DNA from: Caulobacterales bacterium
GTDB lineage: Bacteria; Pseudomonadota; Alphaproteobacteria; Caulobacterales; Aquidulcibacteraceae
Direction of reading: 5' to 3'
DNA: 64,000 nt
NCBI GenBank assembly: GCA_017303355.1
Contig: JAFLCU010000004.1
Location: 186,001 to 250,000 of the forward strand
The notes beneath the pieces were generated by a model. It searched no databases. It was not told the DNA's origin and saw only the letters and a list, made by a program, of their open reading frames with translations. Made by a program: the position numbers and the translations under genes. This document shows, piece by piece, positions 17,213 to 25,496 of this stretch (within the stretch, counting starts at the first letter, position 1; every line of letters starts with the position of its first letter).

Positions 17213-18952
17213 TTACGAAGCGCCTGTGCTCTGGAATTGCAGCCGTGCGAGACGTGCATAAAGGCCGTTCCTGGCGATCAGCTCATCATGCTTGCCGATT
17301 TCAGCGACGCGACCGTCCTCAAGCGCTACGATGCGATCCGCGTCACGCACGGTGGAGAGGCGGTGCGCGATGACGAGCACTGTCCGCCCCACCGAGAGGC
17401 GCTTGAGCGCCTCTTGCACCTTGGCTTCGCTTTCAGCGTCCAGCGCGCTGGTGGCTTCATCGAGCAGAAGGATTGGGGCGTCGCGCAAAAAGGCGCGCGC
17501 CAAGGCGATGCGCTGGCGTTCGCCGCCGGAAAGGTTGCCGCCACGATCGCCGACCGGCGTGTCGTAGCCTTGCGGCAGGGCGGCGATGAAATCGTGCGCG
17601 GCGGCGGCGCGCGCGGCGGCCTCGATCTCGGCGTGCGTCGCGCCGGCGCGGCCAAGCGCGACGTTGGCGCGGATCGTGTCGTTGAAGAGCGCTGCTTCCT
17701 GCGAGACCAGTGCGATGTTGGCGCGCAGGCTGGCGATGGTGACATCGCGGATGTCCTGACCATCGATGCGCACGGCGCCGCCGGTGACGTCATAAAGGCG
17801 CGGCAGCAGATTGAAGATGGTGGATTTGCCGGCGCCCGAGGGGCCGACGAGGGCGATTGTTTCGCCGGGCGCGACGTCGAGGTTTACGTTTTCGATGGCG
17901 GGCGCGTCGCCGTAAGCGAAGCTTACGTCCTCGAACGTGACGCGCCCTTCCTTCACCGCGAGCGGCTTGGCGTCTGGGCGATCGTTGATCGTCGTGGGCT
18001 CGTCGAGCAGGCCGAAGATGCGCGTGAGCGCGGCGCGGGCTTCGTTGAGCACGGTGTTGAACTGGCCGATGGCGCGCGCCGCCGGGGTGGCGACACCGAC
18101 GGCGCCGATCATGCCGATCAGATCGCCGATCGTCATCTCACCGGCCAGGATGCGCATGCCGGCCAGCGTCAGCACGCCCGCGAGCGCGAGGCCGCCGACG
18201 ATTTCGAGCAGTGGCACCGTGCGGGCGCGATTGACGGCGAGTTTCGCTGCGATCTTGCGGCGCGCCTCGAAGGCGTCGCGCGCGCGCGCCGCTTCGTGAT
18301 TTTCAAGCCCGTAGGTTTTGACAAAGCGCGCCGCGCCGAAACTTTCCGACAGCAGCGAGGTCAGCGCGCCGATCTGTACCTGGGCTGCCTGTGTCTGGCG
18401 GCGCGCGCGCTTGGCGATTGCTTGCAGCGGCCCCGCCGCGAGCGCAAAGGCGCCGGCGACGACCAAGGTGAGCACCCAGTCGAAGCTCAGCATCGAGATC
18501 AAGGCGCCGATCAGCGTCAGCGTATCGCGGATGCTGGTCTGCGCGCCTTTCACCAGCGCTTCGCTGACGATGTTGATGTCGTTGGTGAAGCGCGACACGA
18601 GCCGGCCCGGCTCTTCGCGCGCGTGGCGCGCGAAATCGACATGCATCAGCTTGCCGAACATCGCGTTCTGCAAATCGCGCAATACGTTGAGCGCGAGATT
18701 CTGCGTGAGGATGGCCTGGCCCCACATCGCCAGCGCGCGCACGAGCGTGGCGGCGAGCACCGCGATGGGCGCCAGCACCAGGATGTTGGGCGCGCGCGCG
18801 TCGAGGCCGTCGGTTGTGTATTTGAGGATCAGCGCGTACGAGACGCCGGCGGCGGCCACCAACGCAAGCACGGGCACGAGCAGGGCGATCGTGCCGGCGT
18901 AGCGCGAGACGTAATCGCGCCAGAGCCGCCCAAACAGCGAGGGCGATTTCAT
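17213..18952 (-). CDS. ABC exporter, MsbA-like (fused permease and ATPase)
   Basis: 579 residues from the ATG at 18950-18952 (MKSPSLFGRLW), 7 bases after the DUF4170 stop. The frame stays open upstream, but that part covers the DUF4170 gene. The six-helix permease domain spans about 1-310. The ATPase has Walker A GPSGAGKST, Q loop, signature LSGGERQR, Walker B ILLLDEATSALD and the H loop IAHRLST. Fused half-transporters of this type work as homodimers; MsbA flips lipid A. The location between pmbA-cysQ-DUF4170 and the waaA-lpxK genes supports a lipid A or glycolipid export role, but the substrate is inferred. Confidence 0.9.
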   Translation of the reverse strand: MKSPSLFGRLWRDYVSRYAGTIALLVPVLALVAAAGVSYALILKYTTDGLDARAPNILVLAPIAVLAATLVRALAMWGQAILTQNLALNVLRDLQNAMFGKLMHVDFARHAREEPGRLVSRFTNDINIVSEALVKGAQTSIRDTLTLIGALISMLSFDWVLTLVVAGAFALAAGPLQAIAKRARRQTQAAQVQIGALTSLLSESFGAARFVKTYGLENHEAARARDAFEARRKIAAKLAVNRARTVPLLEIVGGLALAGVLTLAGMRILAGEMTIGDLIGMIGAVGVATPAARAIGQFNTVLNEARAALTRIFGLLDEPTTINDRPDAKPLAVKEGRVTFEDVSFAYGDAPAIENVNLDVAPGETIALVGPSGAGKSTIFNLLPRLYDVTGGAVRIDGQDIRDVTIASLRANIALVSQEAALFNDTIRANVALGRAGATHAEIEAAARAAAAHDFIAALPQGYDTPVGDRGGNLSGGERQRIALARAFLRDAPILLLDEATSALDAESEAKVQEALKRLSVGRTVLVIAHRLSTVRDADRIVALEDGRVAEIGKHDELIARNGLYARLARLQFQSTGAS

Positions 18953-18959
18953 CGAGCGA

Positions 18960-19202
18960 TCAAAGCTCGTTTTCGGGGTCGGCGCCCGGATCGAGCAGGC
19001 GGTGCGCGTGAATGATGAAATAGCGCATGCGCGCGTTATCGACGGTGCGTTGGGCGGCACCCTTCCAGGCGTCGTACGCGCCGCGATAATTCGGATAGGC
19101 GCCGACAAAATCGATGGCGCTGAGATCGATGAATTCGGGGCGATCCAAATCCTTCAGTTCGCCGCCAATAACCAAGTGCAAGAGCTGTGGTGTCTCGCTC
19201 AT
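18960..19202 (-). CDS. DUF4170 family protein
   Basis: 80 residues, acidic, soluble. HLVIGGELKDLDRPEF, GAYPNYRGAYDAWKG and the C-terminal YFIIHAHRLLDP are the DUF4170 pattern, a short alphaproteobacterial family of unknown function usually found beside cysQ and waaA genes. Its start overlaps the stop of the cysQ-like gene by 4 bp (19199-19202), so the genes are co-translated. Confidence 0.88.
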   Translation of the reverse strand: MSETPQLLHLVIGGELKDLDRPEFIDLSAIDFVGAYPNYRGAYDAWKGAAQRTVDNARMRYFIIHAHRLLDPGADPENEL

Positions 19203-20068
19203 GATGCTCCATCCTTCCGCGGGCGCGGATCGGGTAATTTCGAGGTGCGCTCGATTAGCAAAGGGTGGAGCGCCGCGCCAGCGGCGGCGACGCCGGGCGC
19301 GCGCGGATCGGGCTGATTCAGCACAATTGGATCGCCCCAGAGGTCCGAGCAGGCGCCGCCGGCGGCTTCGATCAAAGCGAGCCCCGCGCTAATGTCCCAT
19401 TCGTTCTTGGGGCCGAACAAGAGCGTGCCATCGCCGAGCCCCGCGGCCACCAATGACATGCGATAGGCGATGGATTGGCGCTCGATGATGTCCATCTTCG
19501 GCCAAGGCGTTGACCAGCGGCGGTCGGCGAAGCGCTTCTTTTGGCCGATCATGCGCATGCCTTCGACGCTGTCGCGCGTGGTGGTGTGAATGGCGCGGCC
19601 GTTCAAGGTGGCGCCGGCGCCGGGCGCGCCGAGGAAGAGTTCGTCGGTCATCGGATTATAGACGACGCCAGCGAAGGCGCGGCCTTCATCGCTGATGCCG
19701 ATCGAGATCGTCCATTGCGGCACTTTGCCGATAAGCGCCGCGGTGCCGTCGATCGGATCGAGCGCGAACACGCGCGCCTTGCCGATGCGCTGGCGATGAT
19801 CGTCGGGCGTTTCTTCCGAGAGCCAGCCATAATCGGGCCGCGCCGATCTGAGCCGCTCGGTCAGCAGATCGTTGACTGCGAAATCGATATTGGTGACGGG
19901 GCCAGCCTCGCCCTTCGAATGAATCTCAAGCGGCTTCGTCAGCAAGTCGCGGGCGAGACTTCCTGCTTCGCGCGCCGCCGCCTCGAGGAGCGCGAGATCA
20001 GGCGCCGCCGATTGCAAGATCGTCAACAATGATGCTGGGGATGTGAAGTGAGCCGCGATCATCGACAT
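19199..20068 (-). CDS. cysQ: Inositol monophosphatase family, CysQ-like 3'(2'),5'-bisphosphate nucleotidase
   Basis: Up to 289 residues. The lithium-sensitive phosphatase motifs are DPIDGT (metal-binding Asp residues) and EWDISAG (second metal site), with an upstream acidic pair SEE. CysQ removes the 3'-phosphate from PAP, a by-product of sulfate assimilation; in alphaproteobacteria this homologue sits in the LPS cluster and its true substrate may differ. The start is uncertain. The ATG at 20068 overlaps pmbA by 71 bp, while a TTG at 20017 (before QSAAPDLALLEAAARE, where family similarity begins) gives only a 20-bp overlap and is a good alternative. Confidence 0.85.
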   Translation of the reverse strand: MSMIAAHFTSPASLLTILQSAAPDLALLEAAAREAGSLARDLLTKPLEIHSKGEAGPVTNIDFAVNDLLTERLRSARPDYGWLSEETPDDHRQRIGKARVFALDPIDGTAALIGKVPQWTISIGISDEGRAFAGVVYNPMTDELFLGAPGAGATLNGRAIHTTTRDSVEGMRMIGQKKRFADRRWSTPWPKMDIIERQSIAYRMSLVAAGLGDGTLLFGPKNEWDISAGLALIEAAGGACSDLWGDPIVLNQPDPRAPGVAAAGAALHPLLIERTSKLPDPRPRKDGAS

Positions 20069-21344
20069 CGGCGCCGCAGCGCATGCGCGCGTACATGTCG
20101 AGCAGATTGCCGGCGACGGTGATTTCGCTGACGGGATGGGCGATCTCGCCGCTTTCGAACCAATAGCCCGAAAGTCCGACTGACCAATCGCCGGTGTTCA
20201 TGTTGAGCGAAGGCGAGAACATCTCGGTGACGAGAAGGCCCTTGCCCGCGTCGCGCATCAGGCCGCTGAGATCGAGCGTACCCGGTGTGACGAAAAGGTT
20301 GGACGCGCCGATGCCGGGCGGGCCGCCATGGCCGGAGGTGGCGTGTCCGTTGGGCTCAAGGTCCAATTGGCGCGCCGCGGCTGAGTTGAGCAGCCAGCCG
20401 GTGATCACGCCATTGGCGACGAGATCGAGCGGCTTCACCGCGCCGCCTTCGCCATCGAACGCACGGCTGCTGAGGCCACGCTTCACGAATGGGTCTTCGT
20501 GGATCGTCAGCCATTCGGGGAAAACGCGCTTGCCGAGCTTGTCTTTCAGGAACGAAACGCCGCGCGTGATCGAACCGCCGGAAATGCCGGAAAGGAATGG
20601 TCCGAGGATGCGGCCGGCCAAGCGGTTCTCGAAAATCACCGGCGCTTTCTGGCTGGCGATCTTTTTCGCGCCGAGCCGGGCCGCGGCGCGCTCGCCCGCG
20701 GCTTTGCCGATGCTTTCGGGCGAGGGCAGGTCGGCGAAGAAGCGCTTGGTGCGCCATTCATAGTCGCGCTCCATGTCGTCGCCGCGTTCGGCGACGGGCT
20801 GGGCGCCCAGGCTGTACGAGGTGGCGCTCTCGGCGCCGAGGAAGCCGTCAGAGGTCGCGTACACGAATGTCGATACATCGTGCGATGCGCCGCCACCGCC
20901 GGAATTGGTGATATTCCGCACCTTCAGCGACGCGTCCTCGCAGACGCGCGCAAGCTCAAGCAATTGCTCGGGCGATGGCCGCGCCGTGTCGGCTTGATCG
21001 AGGTCGGGCAGCGCGCCGCTGGCGCGGTAGCGCTGATCGAGCAGGCCGCAGAATTTATCCTCAGGCGCGGCCTTGGCCATCGCCACGGTGCGCTCGGCCA
21101 AATCCTTCAGGCCTTTGCCGGAAAGATCGGTGGTGGAGGCGGAGGCTTGGCGCTTGCCTATAAGAGCCCGCAGCGCGACCGAACGGCCTTCCTCGCGCTC
21201 CATCCCTTCAAGCTGGCCCATGCGCACCTCGGCGGAGATGCTTTCGCGGGCGGCGAAGGAGGCCTCGGAGGCCTCGGCGCCGGCGGCGCGCGCGTAATCT
21301 ATCAGGGCCGCCAGGGCGGTTTTGGAATCAGCGTCGAAAGCCAT
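19998..21344 (-). CDS. pmbA: Metalloprotease subunit PmbA (TldE)
   Basis: 448 residues. Typical PmbA features are the N-terminal DYARAAGAEASEA, GKRQASASTTDLS, and the C-terminal half with GGSITRGVSFLKDKLG, SGHGGPPG and TGDWSVGLSGYWFE. PmbA lacks the HExxxH zinc site and works as a heterodimer with TldD, whose gene is at 39921-41342 in this window. The pair cleaves unfolded or modified peptides and matures some RiPPs. First gene of the leftward pmbA-cysQ-DUF4170-ABC operon. Confidence 0.93.
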   Translation of the reverse strand: MAFDADSKTALAALIDYARAAGAEASEASFAARESISAEVRMGQLEGMEREEGRSVALRALIGKRQASASTTDLSGKGLKDLAERTVAMAKAAPEDKFCGLLDQRYRASGALPDLDQADTARPSPEQLLELARVCEDASLKVRNITNSGGGGASHDVSTFVYATSDGFLGAESATSYSLGAQPVAERGDDMERDYEWRTKRFFADLPSPESIGKAAGERAAARLGAKKIASQKAPVIFENRLAGRILGPFLSGISGGSITRGVSFLKDKLGKRVFPEWLTIHEDPFVKRGLSSRAFDGEGGAVKPLDLVANGVITGWLLNSAAARQLDLEPNGHATSGHGGPPGIGASNLFVTPGTLDLSGLMRDAGKGLLVTEMFSPSLNMNTGDWSVGLSGYWFESGEIAHPVSEITVAGNLLDMYARMRCGADVDDRGSLHIPSIIVDDLAIGGA

Positions 21345-21404
21345 GCGCCCAACATGGGCGCTTCGGCAGGGGCGGGCAATCGCACGGTGACGGTAGCATG
21401 TTAT

Positions 21405-21809
21405 TTAGAGCTGCTGGGCGAGCCCGGCATGAATGAGCCCGCCGCCGATCAGCAGATAGCTCAGCCAAGTCAGCACCATGCCGAACGTGCGGCCAAAGTT
21501 GAGGACGCCCATGTGCAGGCCCGCGCCGTGCAAAATTCTGCCGAGCGTCAAAGAAATTCCAGCGGCGTGCAGCAGCCAAAGCGGGCTTGCGGGGTCCATC
21601 AGCGCCAGCAAAACGATGCCGATCAGGCCGGCGGGGATGTATTCGGCCGCGTTGGCGTGGGCTCGGACGGCCCGGTTGAAATCGGCGTTGCCGCCGTCGC
21701 CCAACGTGATCTTGTGCCTGCGCCGGCCGGCCACCACTAGCACTGCCAGGACCAGTAGGATCAGAATATTCACGCCCGCGTAAAGCGCGGCGATCTCCAG
21801 GCGCAGCAT
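21405..21809 (-). CDS. MAPEG family membrane protein
   Basis: 134 residues with four hydrophobic segments. RAHANAAEYIPAGL is the MAPEG signature (the ExxxxxP pattern after RAHxN), and the C-terminal GRILHGAGLHMG fits bacterial members. The family includes microsomal glutathione transferases. The bacterial subgroup ('MAPEG family protein', YecN-like) has uncertain substrates. It stands alone on the minus strand; glutathione synthesis is encoded elsewhere in the window (gshA). Confidence 0.87.
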   Translation of the reverse strand: MLRLEIAALYAGVNILILLVLAVLVVAGRRRHKITLGDGGNADFNRAVRAHANAAEYIPAGLIGIVLLALMDPASPLWLLHAAGISLTLGRILHGAGLHMGVLNFGRTFGMVLTWLSYLLIGGGLIHAGLAQQL

Positions 21810-21953
21810 CGGCGTCCTCCCTCTGATCTTGCTCTAGCCTTTGTCGGGATTTCCACAAACCCGCATTTCAACCTTTTGTTTTGCTTTCAGAAACCGCGTG
21901 TTCACCGCCTTTCGGCATAGTCACGACATACAAAATGCCTCGAAGGCAACGGG

Positions 21954-22127
21954 ATGGGTGGTTTAGACGACGCCGAATTCATGAGCGTCGCTTGGGCGAT
22001 GTTCGCGGCAATTGCCAGCTTGAGCTTGGCAATTGTCGCGATAGCCTTTGCCCGGCGTCCGGCGAACGAGGAGCACGGCGAATATTGTGCCGGCTACAAC
22101 GCGCTCGCGCCGCTTCTCAATCGGTAA
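21954..22127 (+). CDS. Small single-pass membrane protein, unrecognised
   Basis: 57 residues from the ATG at 21954: an acidic N terminus (MGGLDDAEFMSVAW), one hydrophobic segment (AMFAAIASLSLAIVAIAFA), the charged stop-transfer RRPANEE and a C-terminal tail with one Cys. It lies between the MAPEG gene and a lipoprotein gene 69 bp downstream on the same strand. The codons are GC-rich at third positions, as in neighbours, which supports a real gene. Function unknown. The Shine-Dalgarno is weak (GAAGG). Confidence 0.55.
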   Translation: MGGLDDAEFMSVAWAMFAAIASLSLAIVAIAFARRPANEEHGEYCAGYNALAPLLNR

Positions 22128-22196
22128 CAAAAAAGCAAACGACCGCGCCGCGCGGGGTCGCTAAGCTTCACTGCTTCGTCGGTGGAGGTGAGCGAC

Positions 22197-22685
22197 ATGA
22201 AGTTCCGTGCGATCATTCTGGCTCTGGCTTTGGCCGCCTGCGGGCAGAGCAGCGAAGCGCCGGCGCCCGCCGCGCCAGCGAACGCGGCGCCCGATCCATT
22301 CGATCTCAACATCGAAATCGGCCGCTATGGCGTGATGCTGTCGCACGTCCACAATCTGACGTTCGAGCGCCCAGGCGCGGCCGAGGCCGAGCCCACCGAG
22401 CCGCGCGAACTCGCCCGCGCGCTGCGCGAGACGGCTTGGGAATATAATCTTGAGCGCTCGCGCCTGTGCGCGAAGGGGCTGTTCACGGATGTGGCGTGCG
22501 GGGCGGCCTATGAGCCTGTCTGGATTTCCGAAGCAGCGAATGTCGCGCCGACGCTTGAAGAAATCCAATCGCGCAGCACAGCGCTTGGCGAAGAGGTGAT
22601 GCGCTTCTGGAACGCCGTCTGCGAAGACGCGCGCACGCGCGAAACCGATGAGCAGGCGAAGATGTATGTGTGCGCGATCGAATAG
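22197..22685 (+). CDS. Lipoprotein of unknown function
   Basis: 162 residues. A strong Shine-Dalgarno (GGAGGTG) lies 7 bases before the ATG at 22197 and settles the start; the frame is also open to an ATG at 22182 inside the Shine-Dalgarno. MKFRAIILALALAAC is a lipoprotein signal (Cys15). The mature part has an Ala/Pro-rich linker, then a mostly helical domain with four cysteines (LCAKG, VACGAAY, AVCEDA, YVCAIE) that could form two disulfides. No family is recognised. It is convergent with the methyltransferase gene, its stop adjoining that gene's stop. Confidence 0.72.
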   Translation: MKFRAIILALALAACGQSSEAPAPAAPANAAPDPFDLNIEIGRYGVMLSHVHNLTFERPGAAEAEPTEPRELARALRETAWEYNLERSRLCAKGLFTDVACGAAYEPVWISEAANVAPTLEEIQSRSTALGEEVMRFWNAVCEDARTRETDEQAKMYVCAIE

Positions 22686-23330
22686 CTATTTGATCCGCCA
22701 CACCGCCGCGCGCTTGATTTCGGCGTCTTCGAGCGCGCGTGTGACTGGAATGTCGTAGGCGGCGATTTGTTCGAGCTTGTCGCGCGGCAGATAGGTGCGG
22801 CCGGGATCGCCGATCAGCACGCGCTTGCCTGCGCTCTGCTGCGCGATGAGCCAGTCTAGCACGCGCGGCGCGAGATCGCGGTCATAAAAGAGGTCGCCGA
22901 CGAGAATGACTTGCGCGTCGGTTGGCTGGCCGACCGGATCGGCGCCGCTCGTCTCCACGACAACGCCGTTGAGTTCGGCGTTCAGCACCGCCGCGTGCGA
23001 CGCGAACGCATCGATGTCGATCGCCAGCGTGGACCTGGCGCCCGCCTTCATCGCCGCGATCGCCACAAGACCCGAGCCGGAGGCGACATCGAGCACGCTT
23101 TGCCCGCGCACGATCTCGGGATGATCCAACACAAAGCGCGCCAAGGCCTGCCCGCCCGCCCACGCGAACGCCCAGAAGGGCGGGGGTAGGCCCAGTTCGC
23201 CGAGTTGCTCTTCGGTGAGTTGCCAAAGGCTCACGGCGTCGTCGGCCAGATAAAGCTGAAGCTCCGGCACATGGCTCGGCGCAAGCACGCGCGTGTTTTC
23301 GCGGATGAAGGCTGGGATGTCGGAAATCAT
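22686..23330 (-). CDS. ETF-beta lysine methyltransferase-like protein (METTL20 family)
   Basis: 214 residues. PPFWAFAWAGGQALAR (51-65) and the SAM-binding DVASGSGLVA (81-90) with acidic DIDAFA, then the post-I motif DLFYD (146-150), match the METTL20/ETFBKMT family, whose signature is D-x-F-Y-[DE]. Known members, including one from Agrobacterium, methylate lysines of electron transfer flavoprotein beta and so tune electron flow from acyl-CoA dehydrogenases. A general 'nicotinamide N-methyltransferase-like' or PrmA-like label is the alternative. No ETF genes are nearby. Confidence 0.82.
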   Translation of the reverse strand: MISDIPAFIRENTRVLAPSHVPELQLYLADDAVSLWQLTEEQLGELGLPPPFWAFAWAGGQALARFVLDHPEIVRGQSVLDVASGSGLVAIAAMKAGARSTLAIDIDAFASHAAVLNAELNGVVVETSGADPVGQPTDAQVILVGDLFYDRDLAPRVLDWLIAQQSAGKRVLIGDPGRTYLPRDKLEQIAAYDIPVTRALEDAEIKRAAVWRIK

Positions 23331-23334
23331 GAGC

Positions 23335-23405
23335 CAATAGTGAGTGGCGAATAGCGAATAGTGTGAAGCTGTCCAGCCCTATTCGCCATTCGCTATTTCG
23401 CTACT
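23335..23405. repeat. GGCGAATAGCGAATAG inverted repeat
   Basis: GAGTGGCGAATAGCGAATAG on the left and CTATTCGCCATTCGCTATTT on the right form an imperfect inverted repeat around about 14 bases, filling the gap between the methyltransferase start and the desaturase stop. It is made of short direct iterations of (T/G)AGCGAAT and is less GC-rich than its surroundings. The 2205-2231 stem shares its core. Confidence 0.7.
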
Positions 23406-23410
23406 CTCTA

Positions 23411-24337
23411 TCAAGCCGCCGCGAGCGCCGGCTGTGTCGTCGCTTCGCGCAGCACGCTGACATAGCCCGGCGCGATTTTCATGCGGGACCAATAGCCTTT
23501 GTTCATCAGCGCATCGTGCAGCGCTGGCAGGCGATAGCAGGGCACGTGCATGAAGACGTGGTGCTCGGCGTGATAATGCACCCAGAACGGCGCGATCAGC
23601 AGGCGCTCGATCGGATTGGCGAGCGTGGTGCGCGCGTGTGTGAATGGATCTTCCTGCGCGCGCACGCAGGCGTGCTCGGCGATGTTGCGCAAGCGCGTCA
23701 CCAGCGGCAGCCACGTCGCCATCGGAACGATCCAGAGCGCGGGATAGGTCCACCAATAGCCGGCGAGCGCGAGCGCGCCGAACAGCAGCGCGTTGGTCAG
23801 CAGGAAATGCGCGGTTGTCGGATTGACGATCTCGCCCGGCTTGCGATTGCCGAACAATTGAGCGCCGCGCTGCTTTAGAAATGTCTGACCCGTGAGATCG
23901 CGAAGGATTTTGCGCCATAGCGAGCCGCGCGTGATCGGAAACGGCGCCGAAAGCGCAAGGTCGGGATCCTCCGGCTGCTCGGTGAAGCGGTGATGCCTCA
24001 AATGATAGGCGCGGTAAGATTCAAGGCGCCCGCCGACGGGCGCCGCGCAAAGCCATTCGCCGACCCAATCGTTGATCTTGGTGTTGGGATGCAGCGCGCC
24101 ATGCGCGGCGTCGTGCATGAGAATGGCGAGGCCAAGCTGGCGCGCGCCGATCAGCATCACCGCGAGCAAATATGTCAGCGGATTGGGCCACATGACGAAC
24201 ATCGCGCCAGCGGCGATGATCAGCCCCCATGCGCACGCCACAAGCGCCAAGCCGCGCCACGACGATTTCGCGGAGACGCGCGCCCATTCCTCGGGCGAGA
24301 ACACGTCTTTGGGATCGATGCGCGCAACGGCTGGCAT
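23411..24337 (-). CDS. Membrane fatty acid desaturase family protein
   Basis: 308 residues. Three histidine boxes bind the di-iron centre: HDAAH (75-79), HLRHH (112-116) and HAEHH (256-260), with membrane segments around 28-70 and 175-215. Family enzymes introduce double bonds or hydroxyl groups into membrane-bound acyl or carotenoid substrates using O2. The exact substrate (phospholipid acyl chain, sphingolipid, carotenoid) is not evident. It stands alone on the minus strand, with an 83-base gap to the ArsR gene upstream. Confidence 0.9.
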   Translation of the reverse strand: MPAVARIDPKDVFSPEEWARVSAKSSWRGLALVACAWGLIIAAGAMFVMWPNPLTYLLAVMLIGARQLGLAILMHDAAHGALHPNTKINDWVGEWLCAAPVGGRLESYRAYHLRHHRFTEQPEDPDLALSAPFPITRGSLWRKILRDLTGQTFLKQRGAQLFGNRKPGEIVNPTTAHFLLTNALLFGALALAGYWWTYPALWIVPMATWLPLVTRLRNIAEHACVRAQEDPFTHARTTLANPIERLLIAPFWVHYHAEHHVFMHVPCYRLPALHDALMNKGYWSRMKIAPGYVSVLREATTQPALAAA

Positions 24338-24420
24338 GGCTCTCGTCTAGCGCAAAAGCTTTCCGATTTCACATCACAACATGAGCGCGCCGCGCGTTGT
24401 GCGGTGCGAAATGCAGCGCT

Positions 24421-25125
24421 TTACGTAGCGGGCGGCGGTTCCGGGAACGCGAAGACGCGCTTCAAGCCGGCTTCGCCGATCTTTGAAAATTCGAGCACGC
24501 GGCTGCCGCGCTTTTGCGTGGCCCAGCCGCGATAGAAGACTTGATCGAGGATGGCCGCGCCCAGCGCGCCCGCGAGATGGTGGCGGCGTACGCTCCAATC
24601 GAGGCAGGCGCGGCAGAGCGGGCGTGCGCCGGCTTCGATCTCGCTGATATCGACGCCAAAGGTTTGCACCTTGATGCGGCCGAGCTTGGTCAGCGCGTAG
24701 GTATTTTCGGGGCCGGGGTTCATCCATTTGTTGTGCAGGAATGCATCGAACAGCGCGACGCCGAGATCGCCTGCGAGGTGATCGTAGCAGATGCGCGCAC
24801 GGCGCAGCGCGGGCTCCTTTGGGCCCGGGCGCGCGCGCAGCGCCTTCGCGCGCGCGGCGACGCCCATCAATGTTTCGAGCAAGCCGGCGACGTCGGCGTT
24901 GGCGAGCCGATAATAGCGATGCCGGCCTTGCGCCTCGACCGCGACCAAACCGCCATCGACCAATTTGCCCAGATGCGAACTGGCGGTTTGCTTCGAGACG
25001 CCGGCTTCAAGCGCGAGTTCGCTCGCCGTCAGCGCCGCGCCGTTCAACAGCGCGGTCAACATATTGGCGCGGGCAGGATCGCCGACCATGGCGGCGATGG
25101 CCGCGATATTGGGGCCGTCACGCAT
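24421..25125 (-). CDS. ArsR-family winged-helix regulator with C-terminal extension
   Basis: 234 residues. The ArsR winged helix lies at about 8-80 (VGDPARANMLTAL, then LALEAGVSKQTASSHLGKL as recognition region and GRHRYYRLA as wing). The extension to residue 234 holds the conserved ICYDHLAGDLGV and CRACLDWSVRRHHLAGALGA seen in a large proteobacterial subgroup; the cysteines and His pairs might bind a metal or sense oxidation. The start codon lies inside a perfect palindrome that also precedes the divergent NIPSNAP gene, so it probably represses itself and that operon. Confidence 0.88.
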   Translation of the reverse strand: MRDGPNIAAIAAMVGDPARANMLTALLNGAALTASELALEAGVSKQTASSHLGKLVDGGLVAVEAQGRHRYYRLANADVAGLLETLMGVAARAKALRARPGPKEPALRRARICYDHLAGDLGVALFDAFLHNKWMNPGPENTYALTKLGRIKVQTFGVDISEIEAGARPLCRACLDWSVRRHHLAGALGAAILDQVFYRGWATQKRGSRVLEFSKIGEAGLKRVFAFPEPPPAT

Positions 25126-25148
25126 GGTTCGACCGTAATCGAACCATG
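25123..25148. promoter_or_regulatory. Perfect 10-bp inverted repeat, likely ArsR operator
   Basis: CATGGTTCGA at 25123-25132 and TCGAACCATG at 25139-25148 are exact reverse complements separated by six bases. The left arm contains the start codon of the ArsR gene, and the right arm lies 42 bases before the NIPSNAP ATG. Position and symmetry fit a dimeric ArsR-type repressor acting on both divergent units. Confidence 0.75.
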
Positions 25149-25190
25149 CAGGCGGTGCAATCCGCTATCTCTGGGGGCTGGAGGTCCGAC

Positions 25191-25496
25191 ATGCTGACAT
25201 GCTGTATTCGTTACGAAATCGATCCGTTCAAGCGCGCGGAGTTTGAGCATTACGCTAGGATATGGGGCGAGGCGATCCCGCGCTGTGGGGGCGATCTGAT
25301 CGGGTACTACGCGCCGCATGAAGGGTCGGCGACCTTGGCGTACGGTTTATACAACATAGAGAACTTGGCCGCGTACGAAGAGTATCGCGCGCGACTAGCC
25401 GCCGATCCGCTGGGCCGGGAGAATTATGAATTCGCCAAGCGCGAGCGCTTCATTTTGCGCGAGGATCGGACGTTTCTGAAATTGTGCTCGAAATGA
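25191..25496 (+). CDS. NIPSNAP family protein
   Basis: 101 residues from the ATG at 25191, preceded by GGAGG. CCIRYEIDPFKRAEFEHYARIW, the central YGLYNIENLAAYEEYRARLA and LGRENYEFAK match the NIPSNAP ferredoxin-like fold. Function is unknown; the family is related to dimeric alpha-beta barrel proteins. The stop overlaps the ATG of the downstream monooxygenase gene (ATGA), so they form an operon under the divergent ArsR regulator. An in-frame ATG at 25146 would place translation start within the operator and has no Shine-Dalgarno. Confidence 0.87.
   Translation: MLTCCIRYEIDPFKRAEFEHYARIWGEAIPRCGGDLIGYYAPHEGSATLAYGLYNIENLAAYEEYRARLAADPLGRENYEFAKRERFILREDRTFLKLCSK

Noticed and set aside
17213..18952. 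Calling the exporter MsbA outright.
   Set aside because: Sequence features are shared by many fused ABC exporters; only the neighbourhood supports lipid A.
16838..19015. A 725-codon open frame on the plus strand opposite the UrcA and ABC exporter genes.
   Set aside because: Its translation has no domain features; the ABC exporter frame holds Walker and signature motifs.
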